Source: CAYNLG01 sp964397995
GTDB taxonomy: Bacteria; Planctomycetota; Phycisphaerae; FEN-1346
Length of the DNA: 64,000 nt
NCBI GenBank assembly: GCA_964397995.1
Contig: CAYNLG010000003.1
Location: forward strand, 25,703 to 89,702
Direction: 5' to 3'
The notes under the pieces are model-generated. The model saw only the letters and a list, made by a program, of their open reading frames with translations, was not told the DNA's origin and ran no database searches. Below are positions 41,741 to 50,456 of the stretch, piece after piece; position 1 is the first letter of the stretch, and every line of letters starts with the position of its first letter. The translations under genes and the position numbers were made by a program.

Positions 41741-42424
41741 ATGCGTTCACTTCGTTTGCTCATGGTGTTGGCGGCCGCAGGGCTCATTGTGGCCGGCGTC
41801 GCGAACCAGGCGTCGGCCATCATGGTGGTCGCCAAAGCCAAAACCGACATGAACTTCACCGGGACCAACCAGTACACCTGGTGGGGCCAGTACGGCGCCG
41901 ACGGTTACTGGTTGACCTGGAACACGATCTCGAACGACCATCACACGCTCTACTTCAACGCCTTGTCGCACGCCATGCCCGACGCCCAGGCCGCCGGAGC
42001 CGCCAACCCCGCCTGGCTGCACTTCGCCACGAGCAACCCGGGCAGCGGCGGGGCGGGCCACGGCTCCGACGTGCCGCTCCAGAGCTTCGTTCTCGCCACG
42101 ACCGAGGCCAAGCGGTTCGACTTCAGCGTCCTCTTCTACGACCCGGACTTCGACGGGACGGACGTCAACCTCTTCTTCGTCGGCGAGTCGGTCGAGGGCG
42201 ACAAGGCCGTGACCCTGTCGGCCGATGACATCAAGAACGGCGTCATGCTGACGACCGAGATCGCCGTGGACCACGGCGAGGAGGGCAACGTCGTCGAGCT
42301 GGTCATCAGCGGCGCCTATGCCGCCGGCTTCTTCCTGGACAACATTCGCCACATGCCCGAGCCCGCCACCTTGGCGCTCATGGGCCTGGGGCTGGCCGGC
42401 CTTTCCCTCCGCCGGCGCACGTAA
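41741..42424 (+). CDS. PEP-CTERM sorted exported protein
   Basis: 227 aa. ATG 41741 has GGGGAGG upstream and begins a Sec signal (MRSLRLLMVLAAAGLIVAGVANQASA). The mature part is a beta-rich domain without catalytic motifs (FDFSVLFYDPDFDGTDVNLFFVG), ending in the exosortase signal MPEPATLALMGLGLAGLSLRRR. It should be exported, processed and anchored or released at the surface. It is a single-gene unit from the promoter at 41534-41561 to the terminator at 42456-42492. The upstream frame without a signal is ignored. Confidence 0.9.
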   Translation: MRSLRLLMVLAAAGLIVAGVANQASAIMVVAKAKTDMNFTGTNQYTWWGQYGADGYWLTWNTISNDHHTLYFNALSHAMPDAQAAGAANPAWLHFATSNPGSGGAGHGSDVPLQSFVLATTEAKRFDFSVLFYDPDFDGTDVNLFFVGESVEGDKAVTLSADDIKNGVMLTTEIAVDHGEEGNVVELVISGAYAAGFFLDNIRHMPEPATLALMGLGLAGLSLRRRT

Positions 42425-42455
42425 CAGCGGCAGCACGCAGCGCAGACACAGGCCT

Positions 42456-42492
42456 ACGACCCGGGCGGCCCCGAGGCCGCCCGGGTCGTTTT
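42456..42492 (+). terminator. Rho-independent terminator after the PEP-CTERM gene
   Basis: Perfect 15-bp stem ACGACCCGGGCGGCC (42456-42470) with its complement (42475-42489), CCGA loop, followed by TTTT. Confidence 0.85.
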
Positions 42493-42522
42493 GCGTCCCC
42501 GTGCCCGGTGGCGGCAGAGGAG

Positions 42523-42580
42523 TTGACGGCGTCCCTCAGAAAGGGCTAAGGGGCTCAGCCCTTTCCTGAGATTTCGTCAA
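42523..42580. other. long imperfect stem-loop upstream of the ApbE gene
   Basis: TTGACG (42523) pairs with CGTCAA (42575-42580), CTCAG (42535-42539) with CTGAG (42566-42570) and AAAGGGCT (42540-42547) with AGCCCTTT (42557-42564). No T-run follows. It lies between a terminator and the ATG at 42698 and could be a REP-like element or part of the ApbE leader. Confidence 0.5.
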
Positions 42581-42697
42581 GACGCGGTCCCCGGCGGCAC
42601 AACGTGGCTCGCTTTCCGCATGACACCGCGCGCCGTTTGCGGTACACCAGAGGCGGCCGCGGCGCCGGGTGTGCCGCGCCACGAGGAGGGTCTCCTG

Positions 42698-43921
42698 ATG
42701 CGCAACCCCGTCTCCGGTGCGGCCGGCCCCGGCGCGCTGTTGGCCGCCTTCGCCGCGGGCGTGCTCCTGGCCGGGTGCGGCGAACCGGTGGAGGAGATCG
42801 CGTTCCGGGAGGGCATGACCACGGTCGTCACGGTCCGCGTGGTGGCCCCGGACACCGAGACCGCCCGCCGCGCCCTGGACGCCGCCTGGGCCGAACTGGC
42901 CGAGGCGGCGCAGCGGCTGGACCGGCACGCTCTGGAGGCGGCCGCCGGCGTGGGCGGCGAGGCGCCCGTGCCCTCCGACGTCGCCCTCATCAACAAGGAC
43001 GCCGGCCTCTCGCATGCCCGCGTCGACCCGCTCACGGCCTCGTGCGTCGCTGCCGCCAAGGACGTCTGGGACCTCACCGACGGGGCCTTCGACCCGACGG
43101 TCGGCCCGGTGCTGGACCTGTGGCGGGCCGCGGCCGAGGCGGACCGCCTGCCGACCGACGAGGAGGTGGCGGCCGCCGCGGCCCTGGTGGGCATGGATGA
43201 CGTCGAGGTCCTGATCCTCGAGTCGCAGGGCCCGCCCGGGCCGGGGGAGCGGGGCAGCGGGGAGGAGAGTTTCGGCGACGTGCTGCACCTTGTGGGCCTC
43301 ATGAAGACAGGCATGGAGCTGGACCTGGGCGGCATCGCCAAGGGCTACATCGCCGGCCGCATGGCCGAGCGCATGCGCCAAGCCGGGGCCCTGGCCGCCC
43401 TGGTCGACGCGGGCGGCGACGTCTACGCCGTCGCCCGCCGGCCGGCGAGGCTCGTCTCCCCGGGCCGGGACCCCCGCTGGTCGGTCGGCATCCAGGACCC
43501 GCGGTATCCCGACCAGCGTGGGCGGCTGTACACGGCGCTGTACCTGGAGGACCAGGCGGCCGTGACGAGCGGCCACTACGAACGGGGCTTCACGATCGGC
43601 GGGCGGCACTTCAGCCACATCCTCGACCCGCGGACGGGGCGGCCGGTGGACACGCGCCTGGCCAGCGTGACGGTGGTGGCGGCCGACCCGGCCCTGGCGG
43701 ACGGGCTCGCGACGGCCCTGGCGGTGATCGGGGTCGAAAAGGGGATGGCCCTGGTCGAGTCGCTGGACGGCGTCGAGTGCCTGTTGCTGGAGACGCCGCC
43801 GGAGGCGGTCGAGGGCGCGCCGCCCGAGGCCGCGGCGCTGACGGCCCACCGCTCGTCAGGGTTCGCGGCGCTGGAGTTCGACCCGGGCCAGGCGGAGTGG
43901 CCGCAACCGCCGGCGCCGTAG
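42698..43921 (+). CDS. apbE: FAD:protein FMN transferase (ApbE-like lipoprotein)
   Basis: 407 aa. ATG 42698 (GAGGAGG upstream) opens a lipoprotein signal with lipobox LLAGC. ApbE marks: GMTTVVTVRVV near the start, MELDLGGIAKGYIAGR (FAD-binding, residues about 208-223), DAGGDVYA, GHYERGFTIGGRHFSHILDPRTGRP with the conserved HIxDPrtG, and SVTVVAADPALADGLATAL carrying the metal-site Asp. It attaches FMN to a threonine or serine of flavoproteins such as Na+-translocating Rnf/Nqr subunits, at the outer face of the membrane. None of those targets is in the window. The C-terminal ~40 residues are Ala-rich and unconserved. Confidence 0.93.
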   Translation: MRNPVSGAAGPGALLAAFAAGVLLAGCGEPVEEIAFREGMTTVVTVRVVAPDTETARRALDAAWAELAEAAQRLDRHALEAAAGVGGEAPVPSDVALINKDAGLSHARVDPLTASCVAAAKDVWDLTDGAFDPTVGPVLDLWRAAAEADRLPTDEEVAAAAALVGMDDVEVLILESQGPPGPGERGSGEESFGDVLHLVGLMKTGMELDLGGIAKGYIAGRMAERMRQAGALAALVDAGGDVYAVARRPARLVSPGRDPRWSVGIQDPRYPDQRGRLYTALYLEDQAAVTSGHYERGFTIGGRHFSHILDPRTGRPVDTRLASVTVVAADPALADGLATALAVIGVEKGMALVESLDGVECLLLETPPEAVEGAPPEAAALTAHRSSGFAALEFDPGQAEWPQPPAP

Positions 43922-43941
43922 GGGCCGGCCGTGGATTTCTC

Positions 43942-43970
43942 TTGGCAAGCTCTTGCGGGAGGCGTAGGGT
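43942..43970 (+). promoter_or_regulatory. promoter of the ThuA-MocA fusion
   Basis: TTGGCA, 17 bases, TAGGGT, about 80 bases before the ATG at 44050. Confidence 0.5.
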
Positions 43971-44049
43971 CCGCGCCCGCGCCGGCGGCACGTGGCCGCG
44001 GGCGCGCTGGACCGTCGGCTGAACGAAACCCAGGAAGAAGGACGCCCAG

Positions 44050-45798
44050 ATGGCCAAGAAAGCCAAGAAGGCGAAGACCGCCAGGACATCGAAGAAGACC
44101 ACCCGGCCCCGGGCCACCGGGCGCACGGCCACGCCCCGCCGGACGGCTCGCAAGGTGCTGATGCTGGTGGGCGGCAAGTACCACCTGGTCGAGAAGGCGG
44201 CGGAGCAGATGGAGATCATGCTCCGCGACGAGACGCCCGGCACCTGGGACCTGACGGTCAGCCAGGACCCGCAGGCGCTGGCCCAGCTCGCCACCGGAAA
44301 GTTCGCCGCCGTCATCCTCCACACGACGGGCTTCCGCGACGCGCTGGACGAGTCGCTGGAAAAGGCGCTGGTGGGCTTCGTGAAGGGCGGCGGGGCGCTG
44401 GTGGGCATCCATTCGGCGGCCGACAGCTTCCGCGACAGCCGCCCTTACATCGAGATGCTGAACGCCGAGTTCCAGACCCACCCGCGGTTCCAGCGGTGGC
44501 CGGTCACCATCGTCGACCGCGACCACCTGATGACCGTCCGGATGCCGGACTTTGACGTCGACGACGAGCTCTACGTCCTTCAGAGCCACGACCCGAAGCG
44601 CAGCCACATCCTGGCCGAGACGGTCTACCAGGGCGAGCGGCGGCCGCTGGCCTTCACCCACACCTACGGCAAGGGCCGCGTCGCCTACGTCGCGCTCGGC
44701 CACAACCTCAAGGCTTGGACGCACCGGGAGTTCCGGAAGCTGGTGACGCGCGGCCTGCGGTGGACGGTGGGGGAGGACCTGGACGACGGGCGGGAGATTC
44801 GGTGCGGCATCGTCGGGTACGGCCCGTCGTACAACATGGGCCTGCGGCACGGGGAATGGATCAACGCGCAGCGGGGCATGCGGACAGTGGCGGTGTGCGA
44901 CACCCTGGCCGACCGCCGCGACGCCGCCGAGGCCGAACTCCCCGACGTTCGCACCTTCGCGTCGCTGGAGGCGATGCTGAAGATGCGCGGCCTGGACCTG
45001 GTGGTGAACATCCTGCCGCACAACCTGCACGCCGACCCGTCGCTTCAGTGCCTGAAGGCTGGCAAGCACGTCGTCCTGGAGAAGCCGTTCTGCCTGACGA
45101 CCGAGGAAGCGACCGCCATGATCAAGGCCGCCAACCGGTCTGAGGCCATGCTCTCCTGCTTCCACAACCGCCGCTGGGACGGCGACTACCAGGCCCTGCG
45201 CGACATCGTGGCGCGCGGCCTGGTGGGCGACGTCTTCCACGTCGAGGCCTACATGGGCGGGTATCGGCGGCCGGGGTTCGCGTGGCGGAGCGACAAGGCC
45301 GTCTCCGGCGGCGCCATGTACGACTGGGGCGCCCACTTCACCGACTGGATCCTGCGCCTGGTGAACAAGCCGGTCGCCCAGGTCACGGGCCTCTTCCACA
45401 AGCGGTGGTGGCAGCACGTGACGAACGAGGACCAGACGCAGGCGGTCCTCCGCTTCGAGGGCGGCGAGATGGCCGACCTGCAGATCTCGAGCCTGGCCGC
45501 CGTCGAGAAGCCCCGCTGGCGCGTCCTCGGGACCCAGGGCGGCCTCGTGAGCGACCCGCCGGAGGCCTACCGCGTGGTCAGCCACACCTCGGGCGTCGCC
45601 GTCGACGGCCGCGTCCGCTACGCCCCCATGCACAGCGGCGCGCCGTACTACCGGGACGTGGCCGACCACCTGCTGATGGGCGAGCCGCTGGAGGTGACGG
45701 CCGAGCAGGCCCGCGAGGTCATCGCGGTGATCGAGACGGCCGAGCGCTCCAGCACCGAAGGCCGCAGCCTGCCCTTGCCGCGCGAGGTTTACGAGTAG
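44050..45798 (+). CDS. ThuA-like domain fused to Gfo/Idh/MocA oxidoreductase, with basic N-terminal tail
   Basis: 582 aa. Residues 1-35 are a Lys/Arg/Ala/Thr tail (15 basic, no acidic residues) like histone-H1-type bacterial tails. Residues about 36-245 are a ThuA-like class-I-glutamine-amidotransferase fold (KVLMLVGGKYHLVEKAA, GGGALVGIHSAADSF, AFTHTYGKGRVAYVALGH), known from trehalose-utilisation and many planctomycete proteins. Residues about 250-582 are a Gfo/Idh/MocA oxidoreductase (CGIVGYGPSYNMG, LEKPFCLT, GGAMYDWGAHFTDWI). The two families are usually separate neighbours in glycan clusters, so fusion supports a shared pathway. The substrate is unknown. The ATG has AGAAGGA upstream. Confidence 0.88.
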   Translation: MAKKAKKAKTARTSKKTTRPRATGRTATPRRTARKVLMLVGGKYHLVEKAAEQMEIMLRDETPGTWDLTVSQDPQALAQLATGKFAAVILHTTGFRDALDESLEKALVGFVKGGGALVGIHSAADSFRDSRPYIEMLNAEFQTHPRFQRWPVTIVDRDHLMTVRMPDFDVDDELYVLQSHDPKRSHILAETVYQGERRPLAFTHTYGKGRVAYVALGHNLKAWTHREFRKLVTRGLRWTVGEDLDDGREIRCGIVGYGPSYNMGLRHGEWINAQRGMRTVAVCDTLADRRDAAEAELPDVRTFASLEAMLKMRGLDLVVNILPHNLHADPSLQCLKAGKHVVLEKPFCLTTEEATAMIKAANRSEAMLSCFHNRRWDGDYQALRDIVARGLVGDVFHVEAYMGGYRRPGFAWRSDKAVSGGAMYDWGAHFTDWILRLVNKPVAQVTGLFHKRWWQHVTNEDQTQAVLRFEGGEMADLQISSLAAVEKPRWRVLGTQGGLVSDPPEAYRVVSHTSGVAVDGRVRYAPMHSGAPYYRDVADHLLMGEPLEVTAEQAREVIAVIETAERSSTEGRSLPLPREVYE

Positions 45799-45815
45799 GC
45801 CGGCGGCCGTCCGGG

Positions 45816-46136
45816 CTACGCCACCTGGATGGCCGTCACGCCGAAGACGTGGCTGCGCGTGAAGTCGACGCCGACGAGGATGAAGGCGGTGCCGGTAGCG
45901 CGGCGGGCCCGGCGATGGACGCGCGTCACGGCCTCGAACCGTTTGCCGAGCCGGCGCGCCCCCACCCTCACCGGCACGGCGAACGCCACCCCCGGCAGGG
46001 CGGTCCCCACGCCGAAGAGGGTCGGCAGGAGGATCGGCGACTCCACCTGGAGGCAGAGGCCGAGGCCGTTCGAGAAGAAGAGGACCGCCGAGATCGGGCA
46101 GAACGAGAGGGCGAAGAGCACGCCCAAGAGCCCCAC
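45816..46136 (-). pseudogene. C-terminal remnant of a CcdA/DsbD-like ArsG-type permease
   Basis: About 106 residues match the second half of small CcdA-like membrane transporters: GLLGVLFALSFCPISAVLFF, LLPTLFGVGTALPGVAFAV, GTAFILVGVDF. The signature FALSFCPxSA with GTALP is that of permeases annotated as ArsG (aromatic arsenical efflux). The N-terminal three or so helices, including the first Cys motif, are missing; the frame can be followed back only to the cstA stop at 46200, in the same reading frame, with no start or ribosome site. Probably dead. Compare the ArsP/DGC remnant at 3469-3717. Confidence 0.65.
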
Positions 46137-46199
46137 CCCCAGCCCCCCGCCGCGCCGGGCCAGAGGGACGTCGCCGCCGCGGCCACCAGCGGCCCGCGC

Positions 46200-47957
46200 C
46201 TACGGCTCCACCGCGCACTGTTTCGGCCGCCCGAGTTGCACCAGGGCTTCGACCGCGAGGCCGAGGGCAAGCACCAGCGTCAGCCCGTTGACGACCACGA
46301 GCGTCCACTTCTGGTACACCGGGAACGTCTCGGTCACCTCGCGGGTCGCGAAGGTGATCTCGTTGGAGACCATGGCCCAGACGGTGAGCACGAGCATGAA
46401 CAGGCAGGGCACGAGCGTCAGGACGTACCCCCACGTCCCCCGCCGCCGCAGGTACACGGTAATCAGCAGCAACGCGAGCGCCGCGAGGAGCTGGTTGACG
46501 GCCCCGAACATGGGCCAGAGGGTCAGGGCCCCCTTGCCGGACGCGCCGGCCCCGAAGGCGAGCGCCGCCGCCGTCCCGACGGCGAGGGCCGTCGCGACGT
46601 ACCGGTTCGCCAGCGCGGGGAGCTTGATATCGGTCGCGAGTTCCGCCACGACGTACCGCTGGATGCGCGTGGCCGTGTCGAGGGTCGTCCCGGCGAACGA
46701 GGCGATGAAGACGCCGATGACGACGATGCCGAGGCTCTTCGGGATGCCGAGGGTCGCGAGCATGTTGGCCGAGCCGATGACCATGGCGTCGAGCTTCGCC
46801 TTGAGGCCGCCCGCCGCCGCCCACGACGCGTAGTGGTGCCGCCATGCCGCCGTCCCCGTCAGGGTCTCGTCGCCGGCCTGGTAGGCGATGCCGATGCCGG
46901 CGGCCACGGCGACGATGACAAGCGTCGCCAAGGCGGCCTCCAGCAGCATCGACCCGTAGCCGACGAAAAGGCTGTCGCTCTCGGTCGAGACCTGCTTGGC
47001 GGTGGTGCCGCCGGAGACCAGGCAATGGAACCCCGAGATGGCCCCGCAGGCGATGGTCACCCCCAGGAACGGCCAGAGCGGCGGCGCCCCCGCCGGCGAC
47101 GGGTTCACCGCCGGCGCGACAATCTCGAGGTCCCCCGCGAAGGCCGTCGCGACCACGCCGACCACCAGCAGGCCCATCGCGATGAAGAGCTGCCACGCGT
47201 TGATGTAGTCGCGCGGCTGGAGCAGCGCGGTCACCGGCAGCGTGGAGGCGATGAACGCGTAGGCGAGCAGCACGAGCACCCACGCCGAGACGCTCGTCAG
47301 CGGCAGGCCGAGCACCCCCTCCGGCATCGTGAGCGGCAGCCAGTGCCCCGCCACCACCGTCGCGTACATCACCGTCACCGCCACGGCCGTCCCCAGCGCG
47401 ACGTTGCCCTTCCAGCGGTACACCGCCAGGCCCAGCACCACGGCGATCGGCACCTCGCACCACACCGGCAGGACCGACTGCGGGTACAGCGCGAAGATGA
47501 TGGCGATGACCATCCCGAAGACCGCGATGACGATCAGCAGCTCCAGGAAGACGACCAGGAAGAAGATCGTTCGGGCCCGCGGGCTGAGGTACCGGGCGGC
47601 CACCTCGGAGAGGCTCTTGCCCTGGTTGCGGAGCGAGACGACGAGCGACCCGAAATCGTGGACCGCCCCCATGACGATCGACCCGACGAAGACCCAGACG
47701 ATGGCCGGCACCCACCCCCAGATGATGCCGATGGCCGGACCGACGATCGGGCCCGTCCCGGCGATGCTCGTGTAATGGTGCCCGAAGATGATCCCCCGCC
47801 GCGTCGGCACGTAGTCGACCCCGTCGATCAGTTCGACCGACGGTACGGTGCGGCTGTCATCGAGCTGGAATATCTTCCGGGCCAGGAACCGGCCGTACGT
47901 GTGGTACGCGACGAGGTACCCGACGAACGTGACCGCCACCAGCGCCAGCGCGTCCAC
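46200..47957 (-). CDS. cstA: CstA-family carbon starvation/pyruvate transporter
   Basis: 585 aa with about 15 transmembrane helices. Family marks: GVDYVPTRRGIIFGHHYTSIAGTGPIVGPAIG near the start, GAVHDFGSLVVSLRN, SGFHCLVSGGTTAKQ and GVFIASFAGTTLDTATRIQRY. Members such as E. coli CstA/BtsT import pyruvate or peptides. I place the start at GTG 47957, which has AAGGAGG six bases upstream and begins at the first helix (DALALVAVTFVGYLVAYH); the longer frame adds a non-membrane leader with no support. Size is nearer to the shorter (YjiY-independent) group than to 700-aa CstA. Followed in frame by the ArsG-like remnant. Confidence 0.93.
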   Translation of the reverse strand: MDALALVAVTFVGYLVAYHTYGRFLARKIFQLDDSRTVPSVELIDGVDYVPTRRGIIFGHHYTSIAGTGPIVGPAIGIIWGWVPAIVWVFVGSIVMGAVHDFGSLVVSLRNQGKSLSEVAARYLSPRARTIFFLVVFLELLIVIAVFGMVIAIIFALYPQSVLPVWCEVPIAVVLGLAVYRWKGNVALGTAVAVTVMYATVVAGHWLPLTMPEGVLGLPLTSVSAWVLVLLAYAFIASTLPVTALLQPRDYINAWQLFIAMGLLVVGVVATAFAGDLEIVAPAVNPSPAGAPPLWPFLGVTIACGAISGFHCLVSGGTTAKQVSTESDSLFVGYGSMLLEAALATLVIVAVAAGIGIAYQAGDETLTGTAAWRHHYASWAAAGGLKAKLDAMVIGSANMLATLGIPKSLGIVVIGVFIASFAGTTLDTATRIQRYVVAELATDIKLPALANRYVATALAVGTAAALAFGAGASGKGALTLWPMFGAVNQLLAALALLLITVYLRRRGTWGYVLTLVPCLFMLVLTVWAMVSNEITFATREVTETFPVYQKWTLVVVNGLTLVLALGLAVEALVQLGRPKQCAVEP

Positions 47958-48135
47958 CCTCACCCTCCTTCCCGTGCCCCTTGCCCCGGGGCGACCGACG
48001 GCGCGCCGGACACGCGCGGCGGCTACCCCCCCCCGTTTGCCGCGCGTCACCGTTCCGCAATTACCGCGCGACGGCCCCACGCGTCGGGTACTATGAACCC
48101 GCGCGCATCGCGATGCAACCCAAAGGGGCCCCGTC

Positions 48136-48705
48136 ATGCCGCAGGTCATCCTCCTCGGCGATTCCATCCGCATGGGCTACGCCCCGCGGGTCCGCGAGGC
48201 CCTGCGCGGCGTGTGCGATGTCTGGGACCCCGAGGCCAACGGCGGCGACAGCGCCAACGTGCTGGCCCACCTCGACGCGTGGGTGCTCGACCGCGAGCCC
48301 GACCTGGTCCACGTCAACTGCGGGCTGCACGACCTGAAGCGGCCGTTCGGCGCCACGCTGAACCAGGTGCCCCTGCCCGCGTACAAGCTGAACCTGCAGA
48401 CGATCTTCACGCGGCTGCACAGCCGCCCGGGGCTGAAGATGGTCTGGGCGTCGACGACGCCCGTGAACGAGGCGTGGCACCACGCCCACAAGGACTTCGA
48501 CCGGTTCGAGACCGACGTCGACACCTACAACGCCGCCGCCACCGAAATCGCCGACCACTTCCACGTGTCCGTCAACGACCTCCACGCGGTGGTCATGGAG
48601 GCCGGCCGCGACACCCTCCTCCGCCCCGATGGGGTCCATTTCACGGACGACGGGTCGGCCCGCCTGGCCAAGGCCGTCGCCGCGGCCGTTCGCACGCACC
48701 TGTAG
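48136..48705 (+). CDS. SGNH/GDSL-type hydrolase, cytoplasmic
   Basis: 189 aa with no signal peptide. Block I VILLGDSIRMGY carries the nucleophile Ser, block III is seen in NCGLHDL (the usual G-x-N-D replaced by G-L-H-D) and block V in RPDGVHFTDDG (Asp/His of the triad). SGNH proteins remove acetyl or other acyl groups from sugars. Its start lies at ATG 48136 with AAAGGGG upstream. It converges with the sulfatase gene, 19 bases apart. A possible weak promoter contains TACTAT at 48089-48094 without a clear -35. Confidence 0.88.
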   Translation: MPQVILLGDSIRMGYAPRVREALRGVCDVWDPEANGGDSANVLAHLDAWVLDREPDLVHVNCGLHDLKRPFGATLNQVPLPAYKLNLQTIFTRLHSRPGLKMVWASTTPVNEAWHHAHKDFDRFETDVDTYNAAATEIADHFHVSVNDLHAVVMEAGRDTLLRPDGVHFTDDGSARLAKAVAAAVRTHL

Positions 48706-48724
48706 CACCGGCCGCCGGCGCCCC

Positions 48725-50203
48725 TCACCACCGCCGGTCCGTGTCGACAGGCACCGCGTCGGCCGTCTCCTGCATCCACGTCAGCATCCGGTCCTGCAGG
48801 TCGGCCCGCACCTCCGCCAGCGCCGGGTCGGCGATCCGGTTCGTCTGCTCTCGCGGGTCGGCCGCCAAGTCGTACAGCTCGTCCGTCTCGTACAGCCGCC
48901 GCACGTACTTGTAGCGGTCGGTGCGGCACATGGCGGCCTTGCCGTGCGCGGGGCTCTCGCTCCGCTGCAGGGCCATGCGCGGGTAGTAGAGGCCCTCGGG
49001 GTTCTGGCTGCTGGTGCTCTCGAGTTCCATGCACTGCCGCTCGCCGCGCAGCCGCCCCCCTTCCGAGAAGACCGCGTCCCGGTGCGTCTCGGTCTCGCCG
49101 GCGAGTACCGCCAGCAGCGACCGGCCGAAATGCGTGTGCCCCGGCTCGATGCCCGCGAGCGCCTCGATCGTCGCCGGCACGTCGATCAGCTCCGCCAGGG
49201 CCTCGGTCACGCGCGGCCGGACCGGCGCCCAGGCCGGGGGCTTCACGACCAGAGGCACGCGGACCTGGCCCTCCAGGAACGTGTTCTGCGTCTTTTCCAC
49301 CAAGCCATAGTCGCCCGTGAAGTCGCCGTGGTCCGAGAAAAGGAACACGGCCGTCTCGTCCCAGGCGCCGCTCGCGCGCAGGGCGTCGAGCACGCGGCCG
49401 AAGAGGTGATCCGTCCGCGCGACCATCCCGTAATAGGTCGCCCGGAGCTCCGTCCACCGCTCCTCCGTCCAGCCCCGCATGCCCTGTGTCTCCCACAGGC
49501 CGCGCAGAATCGACGGCTTGTCCGCCCAGTCCGGCACGGGGGCGCGCGGCGGCAGGGCGGCCCGGTCGATCTGGGAGTACCACGGGTCCTCCACGCCGTA
49601 GGGCGGGTGCGGCGTGCCGAGGGCAAGGAACAGGCACCACGGTTCGGGCGGCGGGTCGGCCAGGACCTCGACCGCCCCGGACACCGTCAGCCAGTCCCCG
49701 TCCTCGTGATGCTCGCGGCCCTCGGTGTCGATGCGGCCCACGTAGAACGAATAGTAGGTGTCGCTGCCCGGCTCGCCGCGCACCTCCGGCCGCATGGCCA
49801 GCGCGTGGACCGAGGGCATCGGCTCGGTGGGTGAGCCGTAGCGGGTGGTGCTGTAGGGGCCGTAGGCGTCGGGGGTCTGGGCGGGGACGAGGTCGTTCTT
49901 CCCGCCCCACCAGACGTGGTAGCCGAGGTCCTTGAGGGTGCGAAGCAGGACCGGCTCGTCCGGCCGCATCATGTGGAACATCGTCCGATGGCCGCGCACG
50001 TGCGGATACCAGCCGCTCATGAAGCTACAGCGGGAAGGGGTGCAGACGGGGTTCTGGCAGACGGCCGTGCGGAAGCTGACGGCGCTCTCGGCGACGAGGC
50101 GGTCGGTGTGGGGGGTGACGGCGGCGGGGTCGCCGAGATGGCCCATGACGTCGCCGCGCCACTGGTCGGGGTTGAAGAGGATGAGGTTGGGGCGTCGGAT
50201 CAT
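48725..50203 (-). CDS. sulfatase (arylsulfatase A family, S1)
   Basis: 492 aa. Metal site LILFNPDQWRGD, formylglycine motif CTPSR (C54 in NPVCTPSRCSF), GTPHPPY and the second metal site FLFSDHGDFTGDYGL are intact, and RTDRYKYVRR near the C-terminus is typical. ATG 50203 (GGAAGGA upstream) starts directly at the fold; the frame upstream is not supported. No signal peptide, like the sulfatase at 12979-14331. The canonical CTPSR differs from the CGASR of that enzyme, so they are distinct subfamilies with different sulfated glycans. It follows the SGNH-MFS pair on the same strand after a 253-base gap with no other gene. Confidence 0.94.
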   Translation of the reverse strand: MIRRPNLILFNPDQWRGDVMGHLGDPAAVTPHTDRLVAESAVSFRTAVCQNPVCTPSRCSFMSGWYPHVRGHRTMFHMMRPDEPVLLRTLKDLGYHVWWGGKNDLVPAQTPDAYGPYSTTRYGSPTEPMPSVHALAMRPEVRGEPGSDTYYSFYVGRIDTEGREHHEDGDWLTVSGAVEVLADPPPEPWCLFLALGTPHPPYGVEDPWYSQIDRAALPPRAPVPDWADKPSILRGLWETQGMRGWTEERWTELRATYYGMVARTDHLFGRVLDALRASGAWDETAVFLFSDHGDFTGDYGLVEKTQNTFLEGQVRVPLVVKPPAWAPVRPRVTEALAELIDVPATIEALAGIEPGHTHFGRSLLAVLAGETETHRDAVFSEGGRLRGERQCMELESTSSQNPEGLYYPRMALQRSESPAHGKAAMCRTDRYKYVRRLYETDELYDLAADPREQTNRIADPALAEVRADLQDRMLTWMQETADAVPVDTDRRW

Positions 50204-50456
50204 GGCGGTCGCGTCCTTCCGTTGGTCACTGCGGACGGGCGGGGAACAGGTCCCGCACCACGTCCAAAAACACCGGCAAGCCATCATCGTGCATGAAAAG
50301 GGGGTGTTCCCGCAAGCGAAGAACGCCCAGCACGGTCGTCGTGACGCAGTACTCGGTTCGGGGGCCGCCGGTCGCTCGAATGCCGATTTTCCCAGAAGCG
50401 CCCGTTTCCCGTTCCCGGAAAAGGCCCAGAAACAGGAAAACCGGCCCCCGCGCCCC

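Noticed and set aside
45282..48914. 1,210-codon plus-strand frame
   Set aside because: Antisense to CstA and out of frame with the ThuA-MocA protein; highly basic low-complexity translation.
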